From NCBI GenBank assembly GCA_050010535.1, contig JBEKKT010000015.1, positions 1 through 38,042 of the forward strand: 38,042 nucleotides of DNA. Reading direction: 5' to 3'. The notes beneath the pieces are model-generated. The model had not been told where the DNA came from. It was given only the letters and a program-made list of their open reading frames with translations, and did not search any database. Shown piece after piece: positions 1 to 8,897 of the stretch (position 1 is the first letter of the stretch; each line of letters begins with the position of its first letter). The translations under genes and the position numbers were made by a program. The stretch is from JAJRAG01 sp050010535 (GTDB taxonomy: Archaea > Thermoplasmatota > Thermoplasmata > Methanomassiliicoccales > JACIVX01).

Positions 1-143
1 AAATATATTGAAAAGAAGGCAATGATCGACCGTACTGGGGACTCAAGATTCAGTTGAGATAGAATCACCGACAGCACAACAATCCCGCTGACCAGCAAGA
101 GATCGTACGGTCTTCGTGGTCCGACCAGGGAGATGCGTCTCAT
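1..143 (-). CDS. Partial membrane protein, DUF1616-like N-terminus
   Basis: The first 47 codons of a minus-strand gene run off the left edge. The ATG at 143-141 is the first start after an in-frame TGA four codons upstream, and it is preceded by a GAGGA Shine-Dalgarno. The visible peptide is a short basic N-terminus (MRRISLVGPRRPYD), then a hydrophobic helix (about residues 15-30), then a short polar loop (LNLESPVR) and the start of a second helix. This layout resembles DUF1616 proteins, archaeal membrane proteins often found in glycosylation loci. It lies 49 bp downstream of a glycosyltransferase on the same strand and probably ends this glycan operon. The family assignment is tentative because only the N-terminus is present. 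Confidence 0.5.
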   Translation of the reverse strand, partial: MRRISLVGPRRPYDLLLVSGIVVLSVILSQLNLESPVRSIIAFFSIY

Positions 144-192
144 ACTTTTTCCTCAGGACGAGGCTTATGGATTTGACAGAAGGATCATAAGA

Positions 193-1347
193 CTATCTCC
201 TTTCACCGACATTGATAAGTGAGTCCAAGATGTCCCATATCTTCGGACTTACTGACTCCCAAGAGTATCTCTCGGCAATCAACTTCTTGCCTTGATCCCC
301 TAGTCTCCTCTGCAAGTCAGAGTCGCCAAGGAGAGCGGAGAGTTCCTCCACGAAGCTAAGCCTGTCCAATCCGATGAGGCAGTTCTTACCGTGTTCGAGC
401 TCTGGAATCCCTTCTTTGGCAAGGGGTGAAAGCACGCTAGGCAGACCAGCTGAAAGCATATCGACTATCTTGGTAAGCACGCCAACTCCTTTCCACAAAG
501 GCGCAACGCCTACGTCCGCCGCGCAGAGCCAAGTACAAAGGTCAGGATCGAAAGGTACGAACCCCAGATGGATCACTCCTTCTGGGAGTTTCCCAGGATA
601 TTCTCCACTCCCAGCTACATAGAAGCGGACTTCTGGGAATCGTTGCTTCACTGTCGGGTAGACCTCGTTGACGAGATACTCGACAGCCTCTAGGTTCGGA
701 TAGTAATTCAGCGTCCCGAAGAATAGCACGATTAACCCACCGGGAGAAATCCTGAGCTTTCTGCGTGCCTCCTCCTTGCTCATTCTGTTCCTGCTGACGG
801 TCGTCATGTCCGCACTTATTGGGATGACTTCGAACTTGCCCACATCAAAACCCATCTTCAGGTAGGCATCTTTGTCTTTATGTGAGACAACGAACACTCT
901 AGTTGCTAGGTTCTCGAGCACCTTTTCCAGAATCACGTTGCTGGAGATGAATGATTTGGATTTACCGAGTGATTCCGCGAAAAGCTTAATGTTGCCGTGA
1001 TTATCCCAGACTGCTGGAACTCGGAGTATTCTCGCAGCGAAACCACCGGCAAGAAAAAGATACGAATTCTCAGCGAACACAAGTGCTACCTTGTTCCGCT
1101 TCGAGATGACAATGGTCTTTAGGAATATCAGGGATTCGTCAAGCATGAACAAAATGTATCGCGGGAACTTATTGATCTGCTGATCATAGACTATGTGATT
1201 CAGTCGGCTGAGAGGCACTTGAATAGCCTCGAAATGCTGTGACAGTATCGAGAACATTTTCGGTATCCGTTCGTTAGTCTTTATCGGCAGATGCACTGCT
1301 GGTAGGAAGGCGATTATTCGCTTTTTCTGGATGGAATCATCTTTCAA
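193..1347 (-). CDS. GT4-family glycosyltransferase
   Basis: A predicted cytoplasmic GT-B fold glycosyltransferase that moves a nucleotide-activated sugar onto a glycan or lipid-linked acceptor. The N-terminal acceptor domain includes the VWDNHGN segment. The C-terminal donor domain has FFGTLNYYPNLEAVEYL, GSGEYPGKLPEGVIHLGFV and the donor-site block KIVDMLSAGLPSV. The usual E-x7-E pair is altered: the second Glu is Asp and the first is absent, as in some GT4 members. I chose the TTG at 1347: it overlaps the upstream stop as TTGA and has GAGGAGG 8 nt before it. A longer reading from 1389 would overlap the upstream gene by 46 nt. It is third in the minus-strand operon. Donor and acceptor cannot be read from sequence. 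Confidence 0.85.
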   Translation of the reverse strand: MKDDSIQKKRIIAFLPAVHLPIKTNERIPKMFSILSQHFEAIQVPLSRLNHIVYDQQINKFPRYILFMLDESLIFLKTIVISKRNKVALVFAENSYLFLAGGFAARILRVPAVWDNHGNIKLFAESLGKSKSFISSNVILEKVLENLATRVFVVSHKDKDAYLKMGFDVGKFEVIPISADMTTVSRNRMSKEEARRKLRISPGGLIVLFFGTLNYYPNLEAVEYLVNEVYPTVKQRFPEVRFYVAGSGEYPGKLPEGVIHLGFVPFDPDLCTWLCAADVGVAPLWKGVGVLTKIVDMLSAGLPSVLSPLAKEGIPELEHGKNCLIGLDRLSFVEELSALLGDSDLQRRLGDQGKKLIAERYSWESVSPKIWDILDSLINVGERR

Positions 1348-2543
1348 GTTCCAGCCTCCTCGTAGGCAGCCAGGAACCTGTCCGCGCATATCTCAAAGTC
1401 GAATTCTCCAATCGCCAAGCTCCTGCCCTCGTTCGAGATTTGGTTTAGTCTTTGTCGATCGCGTAGTAGCGATGCTAGCGATTCACCCATTGAATTCGGA
1501 TCCTCCGGTAGCATTATTCCGCCGCCTTTGTCGACGATGTCTGTCTTGAGGCCTCTTGCAAACGATGTCGCGAGTGGAACTCCACAAGATATCGCTTCAA
1601 TAGCGACGAATGGAAAAAGATCAACTCGACTGGTTATCGCCAGGACGTCGGCAACATTGTATAATTGTGGCATATCACCATGTGGGATTGAGTCAATGAT
1701 GAACTTTACGTGTTCTTCGATGTCCAACGACTTAACGAGCGAAGAGAGCTCAGGATAGGCAGGACCGTTGCCCTGAATAATAAGTAATGAATCTGGTATC
1801 TCCAAGGAGACGACGGTCATGGCCCTAATCAACGTGTCAAGTCCCTTAATTGGGTCAAGACGAGAAACGGCAAGAACAACATTCTCAGCATACTCGACAC
1901 CAAATTCCTCCCTCAAAATCTTCTTTTCCAAGGGTCTAAATGCCTTCGTGTCGACGCCCGAGTGTATGACTGGACCAAGTTTCTCTTCAGAAATGCCATG
2001 TTTGAGGAGATGATTACGTGCCGAAATCGATCTTGGGATAATGCGCGAGCAATCCCTCGAAATGGCCTTTCCCGCCGTTCGGTAGAACCCCTGCTGCAGA
2101 TATCCAATTGGAGGTCTCATGACAACATCCAGTTCCTGCCAGATGAACCTCCTTGTCCTAATGCCTTCGGTGCCGAACCAGCTCAGAACAGTCCCAGGTT
2201 GGAAAAGCTCGCCCGACTGCACAACGTCAAACCTCTCTTGCCTGAGCCTCGACACCAGCGACGGATTCAGAGGAGCGACGGACGGTGGAAATACTTGACG
2301 TAAGCGAGTCGGAAGGTATTCGACCGAAAGGGAACCTCTACCGCTCACAGACTCCATTGGTCTGTAGGCGTCTGCTACGAATATCTTTACCTCATGTCCT
2401 CTGGCTGCGATTCTCGTTCCCATTTTGACTATGTTTAAATCAGCGTCGGTTCTACTGTGTCGGATGGTTGACCTGATGACCGAGGTTGAATCCGAAAGAA
2501 CGTCCGAACTCCTTGCAATCAGATTCACGAGCCCTATCTTCAT
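1344..2543 (-). CDS. GT4-family glycosyltransferase
   Basis: A second GT-B/GT4 enzyme of 399 aa. The N-terminal domain keeps the usual first strand (MKIGLVN) and a glycine-rich region. The donor domain has IHSGVDTKAFRPL, VLAVSRLDPIKGLDTLI, a GNGPAYPEL turn and the motif DLFPFVAIEAISCGVPLA, where Asp replaces the first Glu of E-x7-E. It overlaps the upstream membrane-protein gene by 4 nt (ATGA) and the downstream GT4 by 4 nt, so the three genes are probably translationally coupled. It likely adds one residue to the same surface glycan. The substrate is unknown. Confidence 0.87.
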   Translation of the reverse strand: MKIGLVNLIARSSDVLSDSTSVIRSTIRHSRTDADLNIVKMGTRIAARGHEVKIFVADAYRPMESVSGRGSLSVEYLPTRLRQVFPPSVAPLNPSLVSRLRQERFDVVQSGELFQPGTVLSWFGTEGIRTRRFIWQELDVVMRPPIGYLQQGFYRTAGKAISRDCSRIIPRSISARNHLLKHGISEEKLGPVIHSGVDTKAFRPLEKKILREEFGVEYAENVVLAVSRLDPIKGLDTLIRAMTVVSLEIPDSLLIIQGNGPAYPELSSLVKSLDIEEHVKFIIDSIPHGDMPQLYNVADVLAITSRVDLFPFVAIEAISCGVPLATSFARGLKTDIVDKGGGIMLPEDPNSMGESLASLLRDRQRLNQISNEGRSLAIGEFDFEICADRFLAAYEEAGT

Positions 2544-4219
2544 AGGGTTGTCGCCCCTCTATAGGAAACCCAGTATGCACCGCTATCATACACTTTACTG
2601 TAGTTGAGGGCGTCGTTGATGTAGAAGTCATACACGTAACTGTAACCGTACTGCGCAGACCAGAGTTCTGAGGTGCGATCGAAAACCAGTGCACCAGGCA
2701 CGACCCCACCCGTAAGATTGACAAGAGTCAGGGGATATGATGATGTAAAACCCAGCCTCGAAAAGGTCTCCGACGGATGCTCTCCCCAGATGTAAGGCGG
2801 AATCATCCCTCCTACCACGACCGAATCGCTAATCATTCCAGATTGAAGAAACTCGGTCGCCTTCAGTGATTCCTCACTCGTCACGTACAGAGTCTCCTGA
2901 TAGAAGGTCGTAGTCATTCCGAGAAACACGACAATCAAAACTCCAACAGCAATTATGCGGCGCAGAATGCCCCTTGACCTAGAGACTATGACCAACGTGA
3001 TGATCATCGATGCACCCAGTATCAAGTAGAGTATGCCTCGATCGTATATCTGTCCGCCCAACAACACGAGATCAAGAGGCACGACGATGATGGGGAGTAT
3101 GAACAACGCGATAGTGTTGGCGGGGAGTGCCAGATCTCTGCGCCTCCTTGTGAAAATGTAGTAAGCGAGAGAGGACCCCGCCAAGAGGACCAAAGAACCC
3201 AGCAAGAACAACCTTATCTGTGGGGAAGTGGCGAATATGTTTTCGGCCGCTCTCTGTTGAACTGTCCCTCCAAGAGCCTCAGGTATGTTAGAAATGAAAC
3301 TCAAATGACTGTAAATCTGTCCTGCCTGAAGCGTAAAGAGAGTGATTGCCCCCGTAAACAACCATGATATCCACATCAATAGGAATATTGAGATGGGCCA
3401 AGGTTTCTCTAACCTCTGGTAGGACCATTTTCTCCTCAGCCTTGTCGTACGCACGATAATCTCCTTGATGGCAATCGCCCCAAGTACGAACAGAACCGTG
3501 GTAGGATGCGAGATCACGACATACGCAAAAGCAGAAATCGCAGCCAATAACCACTCCAATCCGTCTTTCTCGAGAAAAACGAAGACTAGTAATCCCATGG
3601 CAAGTCCAAGCGACTCTGGGGAGAAGTGAACTTGTATCCAGACATCAGCAAGCATGGAAACGACCAGAGCAAACCGATAATCGACTCCAGCAATGTAGGT
3701 TCGAGTGAATAGATACAGCGCCAACAATGTGAGGGTCGAGGAGAAAATCGGATAGAACCTCAGAAACAACAGAACTGGAGGGCTACCGAGAGAGCTGTAG
3801 GATGCCGATAGGATGAAAAAGCCAGGGTAGCTAAACTGATACGAGGTCGTCCCGGCGCCTGAGATGCCGTATCTCATGACGCTTTCGACGCTTTGATAGT
3901 GGCCGTACGAGTCCCAAACGGAGGGAAAGCGCTCGAAGAATGATGGAGCACCCCATATTGAAACGAACAACAACAGCGCCTGGAGGAAGAATAGATGTTC
4001 GTTCTTGCTCCTGATTCCTAGGAGCATTGATAGCATGATCAATGCGATGCCTAACCAGAACGATAGAGGCACCAATCCGAACAGACCGAACACTGTTTGA
4101 GGGGGGACCCACTCGATGTCGTATCCCACTGAAGAGCTTAACACAACGCCGAATCCGGCCAGCGACAGAAGCGCCAGTAGAGATGACCTAACCCTTAGAA
4201 ACCCAGCGGTGTCTTTCAA
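2540..4219 (-). CDS. Polytopic membrane protein, GT-C-like glycosyltransferase
   Basis: A 559-aa integral membrane protein with roughly 10-12 hydrophobic helices. The first loop after helix 3 carries WDSYGHY (Asp103, His107) with Glu112, followed by SYPGFFIL (about 130-137). This resembles the acidic first external loop and YPG element of GT-C enzymes that use polyprenyl-phosphate sugars. The C-terminal 100 residues are a soluble, probably extracytoplasmic tail. The start is a TTG with GGAGG 6 nt upstream. It is the first gene of the operon, with a TATA-like box about 50 bp upstream. It likely adds a sugar, or handles a lipid-linked glycan, on the outer membrane face. A flippase or polymerase role is not excluded. 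Confidence 0.65.
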   Translation of the reverse strand: MKDTAGFLRVRSSLLALLSLAGFGVVLSSSVGYDIEWVPPQTVFGLFGLVPLSFWLGIALIMLSMLLGIRSKNEHLFFLQALLLFVSIWGAPSFFERFPSVWDSYGHYQSVESVMRYGISGAGTTSYQFSYPGFFILSASYSSLGSPPVLLFLRFYPIFSSTLTLLALYLFTRTYIAGVDYRFALVVSMLADVWIQVHFSPESLGLAMGLLVFVFLEKDGLEWLLAAISAFAYVVISHPTTVLFVLGAIAIKEIIVRTTRLRRKWSYQRLEKPWPISIFLLMWISWLFTGAITLFTLQAGQIYSHLSFISNIPEALGGTVQQRAAENIFATSPQIRLFLLGSLVLLAGSSLAYYIFTRRRRDLALPANTIALFILPIIVVPLDLVLLGGQIYDRGILYLILGASMIITLVIVSRSRGILRRIIAVGVLIVVFLGMTTTFYQETLYVTSEESLKATEFLQSGMISDSVVVGGMIPPYIWGEHPSETFSRLGFTSSYPLTLVNLTGGVVPGALVFDRTSELWSAQYGYSYVYDFYINDALNYSKVYDSGAYWVSYRGATTL

Positions 4220-4268
4220 GCCTTCCCTCCTGAACCAGAACTCTCCCTGATAATTGCGGGAGTCTACA

Positions 4269-4276
4269 TATTAATA
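4269..4276 (-). promoter_or_regulatory. TATA-like box for the minus-strand glycan operon
   Basis: TATTAATA on the minus strand, centred about 53 bp before the TTG start at 4219. A TATA-to-start distance of about 26 bp would give a leader of about 27 nt that includes the GGAGG ribosome-binding site. Confidence 0.5.
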
Positions 4277-4361
4277 CTTCCATCACCGCCATCACCGGAC
4301 AATGGCCATTTTTGGAGTGACCCTAGTTAAGTGATTAGACGCTGAGGGATATTCCTTACGT

Positions 4362-5013
4362 ATGTGGCTGCCCGGTCACCTCGCCATCTCCTTCCTAGCA
4401 TGCACGCCAATACTCCTGCATGCCCGCCCACGAGGTGAGGACATGACACTCGCTTTCTACTATGTCGAATTCTGCGCGGTCTTCCCGGATCTTCTCCACA
4501 GCGGCGACCTTCGAATGCTGAGCCACAGTTTGCTTGGCTTGCGGCCCTGGTCGCCGTGGCGTTGATCGCACTCTCCCTCTTCAATGAACTCCGCAGATTC
4601 CAGGTTATGATTGCCTAGGTTGCGGCCGGGTCGCACTTGTTCGCAGACTGGATGCTCGGAGACTATTATCCCCTTTTCCCATTCTCCAAGGAATAGGCCT
4701 CCTTGAACTATTTCAATACACTGACAGACATCCACGTTTAGATTGCGCTCACCATTGTGGCGATCGTCCATTTTGGGATCCTCTTAATCTCTGGGGCACT
4801 TCTCAGAGTTGTGTCCAATCCTCTGGAAGGGACAAATGGAGCGTTCTGATTCTTCTGCTGCCTTTCTTTGCGCTGGCTTTGCTCGAGACGATATATTTCA
4901 TCCTAAATATGATGACCGTCAGGATCACAGTCACTAGACTGACCATGCTGTCTTTCTTCGAAATTCCCCTCGGTGGGACATTGCTCACGATCAGAGATCT
5001 CTTCAATAGATGA
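4362..5013 (+). pseudogene. Decayed polytopic membrane protein (YdjM/DUF457-like hydrolase family)
   Basis: A former membrane protein of about 216 codons spread over three frames. Frame one starts MWLPGHLAISFLAC and includes FPDLLHSGD and MLSHSL. Near 4525-4535 the protein continues in a second frame (AWLAALVAVALIALSLFNELRRF). That frame meets amber stops at 4616-4618, 4694-4696 and 4739-4741 and a TGA at 4847-4849, yet stays clearly protein-like between them (GSHLFADWMLGDYYPLFPFS). A third frame finishes it (WSVLILLLPFFALALLETIYF) at the TGA at 5011-5013. The early His/Asp residues and the HLFADW...PLFPFS block resemble the YdjM/DUF457 membrane-bound metal-dependent hydrolases. Two frameshifts plus several stops argue for true decay rather than sequencing error. 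Confidence 0.8.
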
Positions 5014-5154
5014 ACGTTCTTCCGCAGGAAAACCGGAAAAAAGGTGACGGGGATTATGCGCTATTTGCCTACGAACATTATCTAGATAGATAATATTAAA
5101 TTATGCTGGCTAGGAAAATTATCATCGACAAATGCCTTACGCCTCAAGAAAGAC

Positions 5155-5162
5155 TTAAGTAT
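5155..5162 (+). promoter_or_regulatory. Candidate TATA box of the plus-strand glycan operon
   Basis: TTAAGTAT preceded by a purine-rich AGAAAGAC that could act as BRE. The identical octamer lies in front of the EamA gene at 18742-18749, which supports it as a TATA form used by this genome. Confidence 0.4.
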
Positions 5163-5189
5163 CAAGATTCACCAATTACGCCATATTCT

Positions 5190-5210
5190 TTGAGACAACA
5201 AGCGTCTCAA
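5190..5210 (+). repeat. Perfect 7-bp inverted repeat (hairpin) in the leader
   Basis: TTGAGAC, seven-base loop AACAAGC, GTCTCAA. It sits just downstream of the predicted transcription start, so it could form at the 5' end of the mRNA or be a repressor site. Confidence 0.5.
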
Positions 5211-5377
5211 GGCGACAAGTAGCATTGGAGAAAAGAGGCGGTAGAATCTTCGGTTCGGGACCGAACGGCTCTCGACGGACATTGTGGGGGGCAGAATGCG
5301 ATGTTTCGATGCGACGTACGTGATGCAGAATGGTCTTATTCGACCAGACCAGTCATAATCATCGGAGAGGGTATATC

Positions 5378-6235
5378 TTGAATCCGGGATCGAAAGTGGT
5401 CGTCATGATACCGACCCTCAATGAGGAGCGCTGCATCGGAGAAGTCATCGACGGCATACCGGCGACGAACCTGAGGACCAGGGGATACGATGTCGAGATC
5501 TTGGTTGTCGACGGTCACTCATCGGACCGAACCGTGGAAATAGCTAGGGGCAAGGGCGCGAAAGTGTACACCCAGAACGGGAACGGGAAAGGATCCGGTC
5601 TGAGGCAGATATTCTCGCTCCGAAATCCTCAGGAAGTGGTACTCAGGACCCTCTCATTGAAGTCTGCCATCGACTCCGATCTTGGTGCTCTCTCCGTGCT
5701 ACTCGATTCTAAATACGTTGTCATGCTGGACGGAGATGGGACGTATCCATCCGTATACATCGGCAGCGTCGTCGCTGCACTCGATGAGGGATATGACGTC
5801 ATCCTCGGCTCTCGATTCAAAGGAATCATAGAGGACGGATCAATGTCGCGCCTCAACTACTTCGGCAACTTCGTCTTAAGCAACATGGCCTCCCTGCTCT
5901 ACGCTCAACCCGTCACCGACCTATGTACAGGCATGTGGGGATTCAACACCGAGGCCCTGAGAAACATGAGACTGGACTCGAGCCAATTTGACATCGAAGC
6001 GGAGATGTTCGCTGAATCCGCGAAGAATGGCCTCAGAATCGGGGAAGTGCCGATAGCTTTTCTGAGCAGGGAGGGCGAATCTAAGCTCATCCCTATGGAG
6101 GCAGGATTCATGATTCTATGGAAGCTCGTTCAGAGGCGATTCTCCACGGCGAAGAGAGTCGAGACTATGCTTGTTTTGGAGAAAGAATCAAGTCATGCAA
6201 CAACCCTAGGCCCAGCATTGGGCCGAGGGGTATGA
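5378..6235 (+). CDS. GT2 glycosyltransferase, polyprenyl-phosphate sugar synthase type
   Basis: A GT-A fold family 2 enzyme related to dolichyl-phosphate mannose/glucose synthases, which load a sugar from a nucleotide donor onto a polyprenyl phosphate at the inner membrane face. Visible motifs are MIPTLNEERCIGEVI, VVDGHSSDRT, GKGSGLR, the metal-binding MLDGDGTYP, GSRFKG and TDLCTGMWGF. The spacing from GKG to the DGDGTY motif is about 48 residues, about 20 longer than I expect for the family, so there is an insertion. I chose the TTG at 5378, with GGAGAGG 8 nt upstream, over the in-frame ATG at 5330, which has no clear ribosome-binding site and adds a non-conserved tail. It is the first gene of a six-gene operon. 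The mature protein lacks transmembrane helices. Confidence 0.85.
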   Translation: MNPGSKVVVMIPTLNEERCIGEVIDGIPATNLRTRGYDVEILVVDGHSSDRTVEIARGKGAKVYTQNGNGKGSGLRQIFSLRNPQEVVLRTLSLKSAIDSDLGALSVLLDSKYVVMLDGDGTYPSVYIGSVVAALDEGYDVILGSRFKGIIEDGSMSRLNYFGNFVLSNMASLLYAQPVTDLCTGMWGFNTEALRNMRLDSSQFDIEAEMFAESAKNGLRIGEVPIAFLSREGESKLIPMEAGFMILWKLVQRRFSTAKRVETMLVLEKESSHATTLGPALGRGV

Positions 6236-7447
6236 ATGAAAGTCGCGATCGTAACGCCCGAGTTCTTGCCAAACTGGGGAGGTATTGGAACCTACACCGC
6301 CCAGCTTGCTAGACATCTACCAAGCGAATATGACGTCCATGTCATCTCGCTCAGTAGGGGTGGTAAGGTCGAGCGGAAGGATGAAGAATCAGAGACTGCC
6401 AATCGCATAACCCTCCACACTCTGGGAAAAGCAAGAGACACCTTCATGTACAATAGCCAGTTTCAGGTAAATCTGTGGAGGAACTTCAAATCGCTGCAGG
6501 CCGAGCACAGGTTCGATATCCTGCATGCGAACCACGCCCAGATGCCGGACATATTCATCAAACTCCTCGGGGAAGAAGTGCCTTCGATAACAACGGTTCA
6601 CACGACTATCATCTCTCAGCGCGCTGGGACAAAGCGTTCCAATCTTGGATTGAGAGATACTGAGAGATCGGAGAAGATGACCTACTTATTGTATCCCGCC
6701 CTCTCAATCGTGGAACGTGCCTACCTCAGGCGCTGCCCCAACATCATCTTCGTATCCGAGTATATTCGCGGCCTGTTCCAGGCGACATTCGGCCCCCCGC
6801 GACGTTCGAGAGTTATCCACAACGGCGTGGATACGTCTATATTCATACCGCGGGACAGATCGGAATGCTTGGAGCACTTTCCGATACTCGACGGGATGGA
6901 TAACTTGATATTCTTCTCCGGGAGAATGATCGCGCTCAAGGGATTGGACACCGCGATCGCGGCATTCTCACGAATCATTCGTGAATTCGACGCACATTTG
7001 GTGCTGGCGGGCGCCGGCAGTTTCGATATTTGGAAGAAAATGCTCCAGACCAATGGCGTCCCAGAATCAAGGTACCATTTCATGGGCCAGGTCCCATATC
7101 AGGAGATGCCCTATCTCTACCCGCTTGCATCCGCGTTTGTACTCCCCAGCTACTCTGAGAGCTTTCCAATGACACTTTTGGAGGCGATGTCTTCGGGACT
7201 GCCCGTAGTTGCTTCGAGAGTCGGGGGAATTCCAGAAATGATAAGGGATAAGCAGGATGGATACCTTTTCGAACCCGGAAACCCGCGGGCGCTGGCGGAC
7301 GGGGTCATCGCACTCCTATCAGATCGCGCGTTTGCGGAGAGAATCAGGAGGAACGCCAGAAACAGAGTCCTTGATGAGTTCAGCGCCTTGAGAATGGCTG
7401 CGATGACCGCCGAAGTATACAAAGAGGCCGCCGAGGGGGGCGCATGA
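6236..7447 (+). CDS. GT4-family glycosyltransferase
   Basis: A canonical GT-B retaining glycosyltransferase of 403 aa. The N-terminus has the glycine-rich acceptor loop (TPEFLPNWGGIGTY). The donor domain has VIHNGVDTSIFIPR, FFSGRMIALKGLDTAI, LAGAGSFDIWKKM and an intact E-x7-E (ESFPMTLLE) followed by AMSSGLPVVASRVGG. The ATG follows the GT2 stop directly, with GAGGGG just upstream, and its own stop overlaps the next gene by 4 nt. It probably extends the glycan started by the GT2 enzyme. The sugar is not predictable. Confidence 0.9.
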   Translation: MKVAIVTPEFLPNWGGIGTYTAQLARHLPSEYDVHVISLSRGGKVERKDEESETANRITLHTLGKARDTFMYNSQFQVNLWRNFKSLQAEHRFDILHANHAQMPDIFIKLLGEEVPSITTVHTTIISQRAGTKRSNLGLRDTERSEKMTYLLYPALSIVERAYLRRCPNIIFVSEYIRGLFQATFGPPRRSRVIHNGVDTSIFIPRDRSECLEHFPILDGMDNLIFFSGRMIALKGLDTAIAAFSRIIREFDAHLVLAGAGSFDIWKKMLQTNGVPESRYHFMGQVPYQEMPYLYPLASAFVLPSYSESFPMTLLEAMSSGLPVVASRVGGIPEMIRDKQDGYLFEPGNPRALADGVIALLSDRAFAERIRRNARNRVLDEFSALRMAAMTAEVYKEAAEGGA

Positions 7448-8880
7448 AAGTCCTGCTTGTCAATCCTCCCCGCTTCGAAGGCATTCCAGTCATAAGGGAG
7501 GAGCGATGTGAAATCACGGAGCGGTACTCCGTGCTGGAGCCCTACAGCCTTCTCCAGATTGGAGCATTGCTGAGGAACCAGGGATGCATAGTATCGCTCC
7601 TTGATATGAACGGGTTCGGGCTCAACTACGAACAGCTCCGATCTGCTCTCGCAAGGGAAAAGCATGATGCAGTCATCTTCAGATTCACGCCGACAACCTT
7701 CGATTGGGACATGCGGACCGCTGTGGAAGTCAAGAAGTCCAGTGAGGCGTCGAAGACGATTGGAATCTGCTGGACGCTTCGCACGATGAGCAAAAGCGTG
7801 ATGGAGCAGTCTCCCGCTCTTGACGTCTACTTGAGACACGAATATGAAGTGGTCGCCCCTAGTATTGTCTCAGCTCTACAATCGAGTTCGTCCCTCGAGA
7901 GCGTTGAGGGCATAACCTACAGGGACGGGGACAGGATCAGGGTCACGAAGGATTCGACTACGTTGAGAGATTATGATTCACTTCCGATTCCCGCATTCGA
8001 TTTGCTCCCATCTCTGGAACCCTATTTCGTTACCGCCCCAGCGGGCAAGCCATTTACCATCCTCTATACGAGCAAAGGCTGTCCATTCAAATGCTCTTTC
8101 TGCACGGTCGCCGGAACTGAATGGAAACCGAAATCGGCGGAGAAGATACTTGAAGAACTTCGGTTCCTAAAGAAGAAATATGCCTTGAGGACAGCATCGT
8201 TTTTCGATGAGACTTTCACGCTTGACAGGAAAAGAACTATCAATCTTTCTCAAGCTCTGATTGACGAAGACCTCGACATCGACTGGTATTGCAACACAAG
8301 GGCCCATCTTGTGGACAGGGAGATTCTTTCAATAATACGCAAGGCTGGTTGCCGAGGCATTTCGTACGGGATCGAATCAGGTAGCCAAAGAATCCTCGAC
8401 TCTGCTTCGAAGCACATCACGGTCGAGCAGGCCCATAACGCCATAGCATGGGCGAAGGAAGCCGGCATCAAGACGTTCTGCAGCTTTATACTTGGCCTGC
8501 CGGGAGAGGACTGGGGAACAGTGAAGGAAACGATAGACTTCGTCAGGGAGACCCTGCCGACGAGCGCTCAGTTCAACGTCGCGGTCCCATACCCGGGGAC
8601 TAAGCTGTACGAGCAGGTTTACGGCGACGACGGCACGAAGGAAATCGACTTCAGGAAACTGTTCCAGGACAGCGCGGTCGCCGGGACTGAGTCGTTGAAG
8701 CCAGCGGACTTGAACAGGGCTAGGCAGATGGCTTACAGATCCTTGTACTTCAACCCGCGATGGTGGACGTCGAACGTCCGCCACGTCATGCGAAACCCTG
8801 ATGACTTTGAACTGGCTTTTAGATACGCAGTCAAAGTCTTGGACAACTACTTAGTCCATGGAATGAAGAACGCCCACTGA
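7444..8880 (+). CDS. B12-type radical SAM protein with degenerate cobalamin domain
   Basis: A 478-aa protein of the BchE/HpnP-type architecture: an N-terminal B12-binding-like Rossmann domain (about 1-145), then a radical SAM barrel with the [4Fe-4S] motif C213-x3-C217-x2-C220 (KGCPFKCSFC). Other radical SAM landmarks are FFDETFTLD, GISYGIESGSQRILD and FILGLPGEDW. The GG-x-x-x-T loop normally seen near the end of the cobalamin domain is missing; the equivalent stretch reads GICWTLRTMS, so cofactor binding may be weakened or lost. It overlaps the upstream GT4 by 4 nt. Within a glycan operon it may methylate or rearrange a sugar, lipid carrier or peptide acceptor, but this is inference. Confidence 0.85.
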   Translation: MKVLLVNPPRFEGIPVIREERCEITERYSVLEPYSLLQIGALLRNQGCIVSLLDMNGFGLNYEQLRSALAREKHDAVIFRFTPTTFDWDMRTAVEVKKSSEASKTIGICWTLRTMSKSVMEQSPALDVYLRHEYEVVAPSIVSALQSSSSLESVEGITYRDGDRIRVTKDSTTLRDYDSLPIPAFDLLPSLEPYFVTAPAGKPFTILYTSKGCPFKCSFCTVAGTEWKPKSAEKILEELRFLKKKYALRTASFFDETFTLDRKRTINLSQALIDEDLDIDWYCNTRAHLVDREILSIIRKAGCRGISYGIESGSQRILDSASKHITVEQAHNAIAWAKEAGIKTFCSFILGLPGEDWGTVKETIDFVRETLPTSAQFNVAVPYPGTKLYEQVYGDDGTKEIDFRKLFQDSAVAGTESLKPADLNRARQMAYRSLYFNPRWWTSNVRHVMRNPDDFELAFRYAVKVLDNYLVHGMKNAH

Positions 8881-8897
8881 TTACGCGATGATGAAAG

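Larger units (their letters stand above)
5014..5377. other. Intergenic region / long leader of the plus-strand glycan operon
   Basis: 364 bp without a credible gene. It holds an 18-bp dyad at 5077-5094 (ATTATC, six bases, GATAAT), then AT-rich sequence, a TATA-like TTAAGTAT at 5155-5162, a perfect 7-bp hairpin at 5190-5210 and a perfect 6-bp dyad at 5253-5266 (GTTCGG, two bases, CCGAAC). If the TATA box is used, the transcript starts near 5185 and has a leader of about 190 nt containing the last two structures, which is long for this genome. Confidence 0.5.

Noticed and set aside
4616..4741. Three in-frame amber codons as possible pyrrolysine sites
   Set aside because: The same gene also has two frameshifts and a TGA, so decay explains the stops. 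The homologous family is not known to use pyrrolysine.
5330..5377. Upstream ATG start for the GT2 gene
   Set aside because: No ribosome-binding site and a non-conserved 16-residue tail. The TTG at 5378 has GGAGAGG at good spacing.
7150..7839. 229-codon minus-strand frame across a GT4/radical SAM junction
   Set aside because: It covers the ends of two well-supported plus-strand genes and has no family features.
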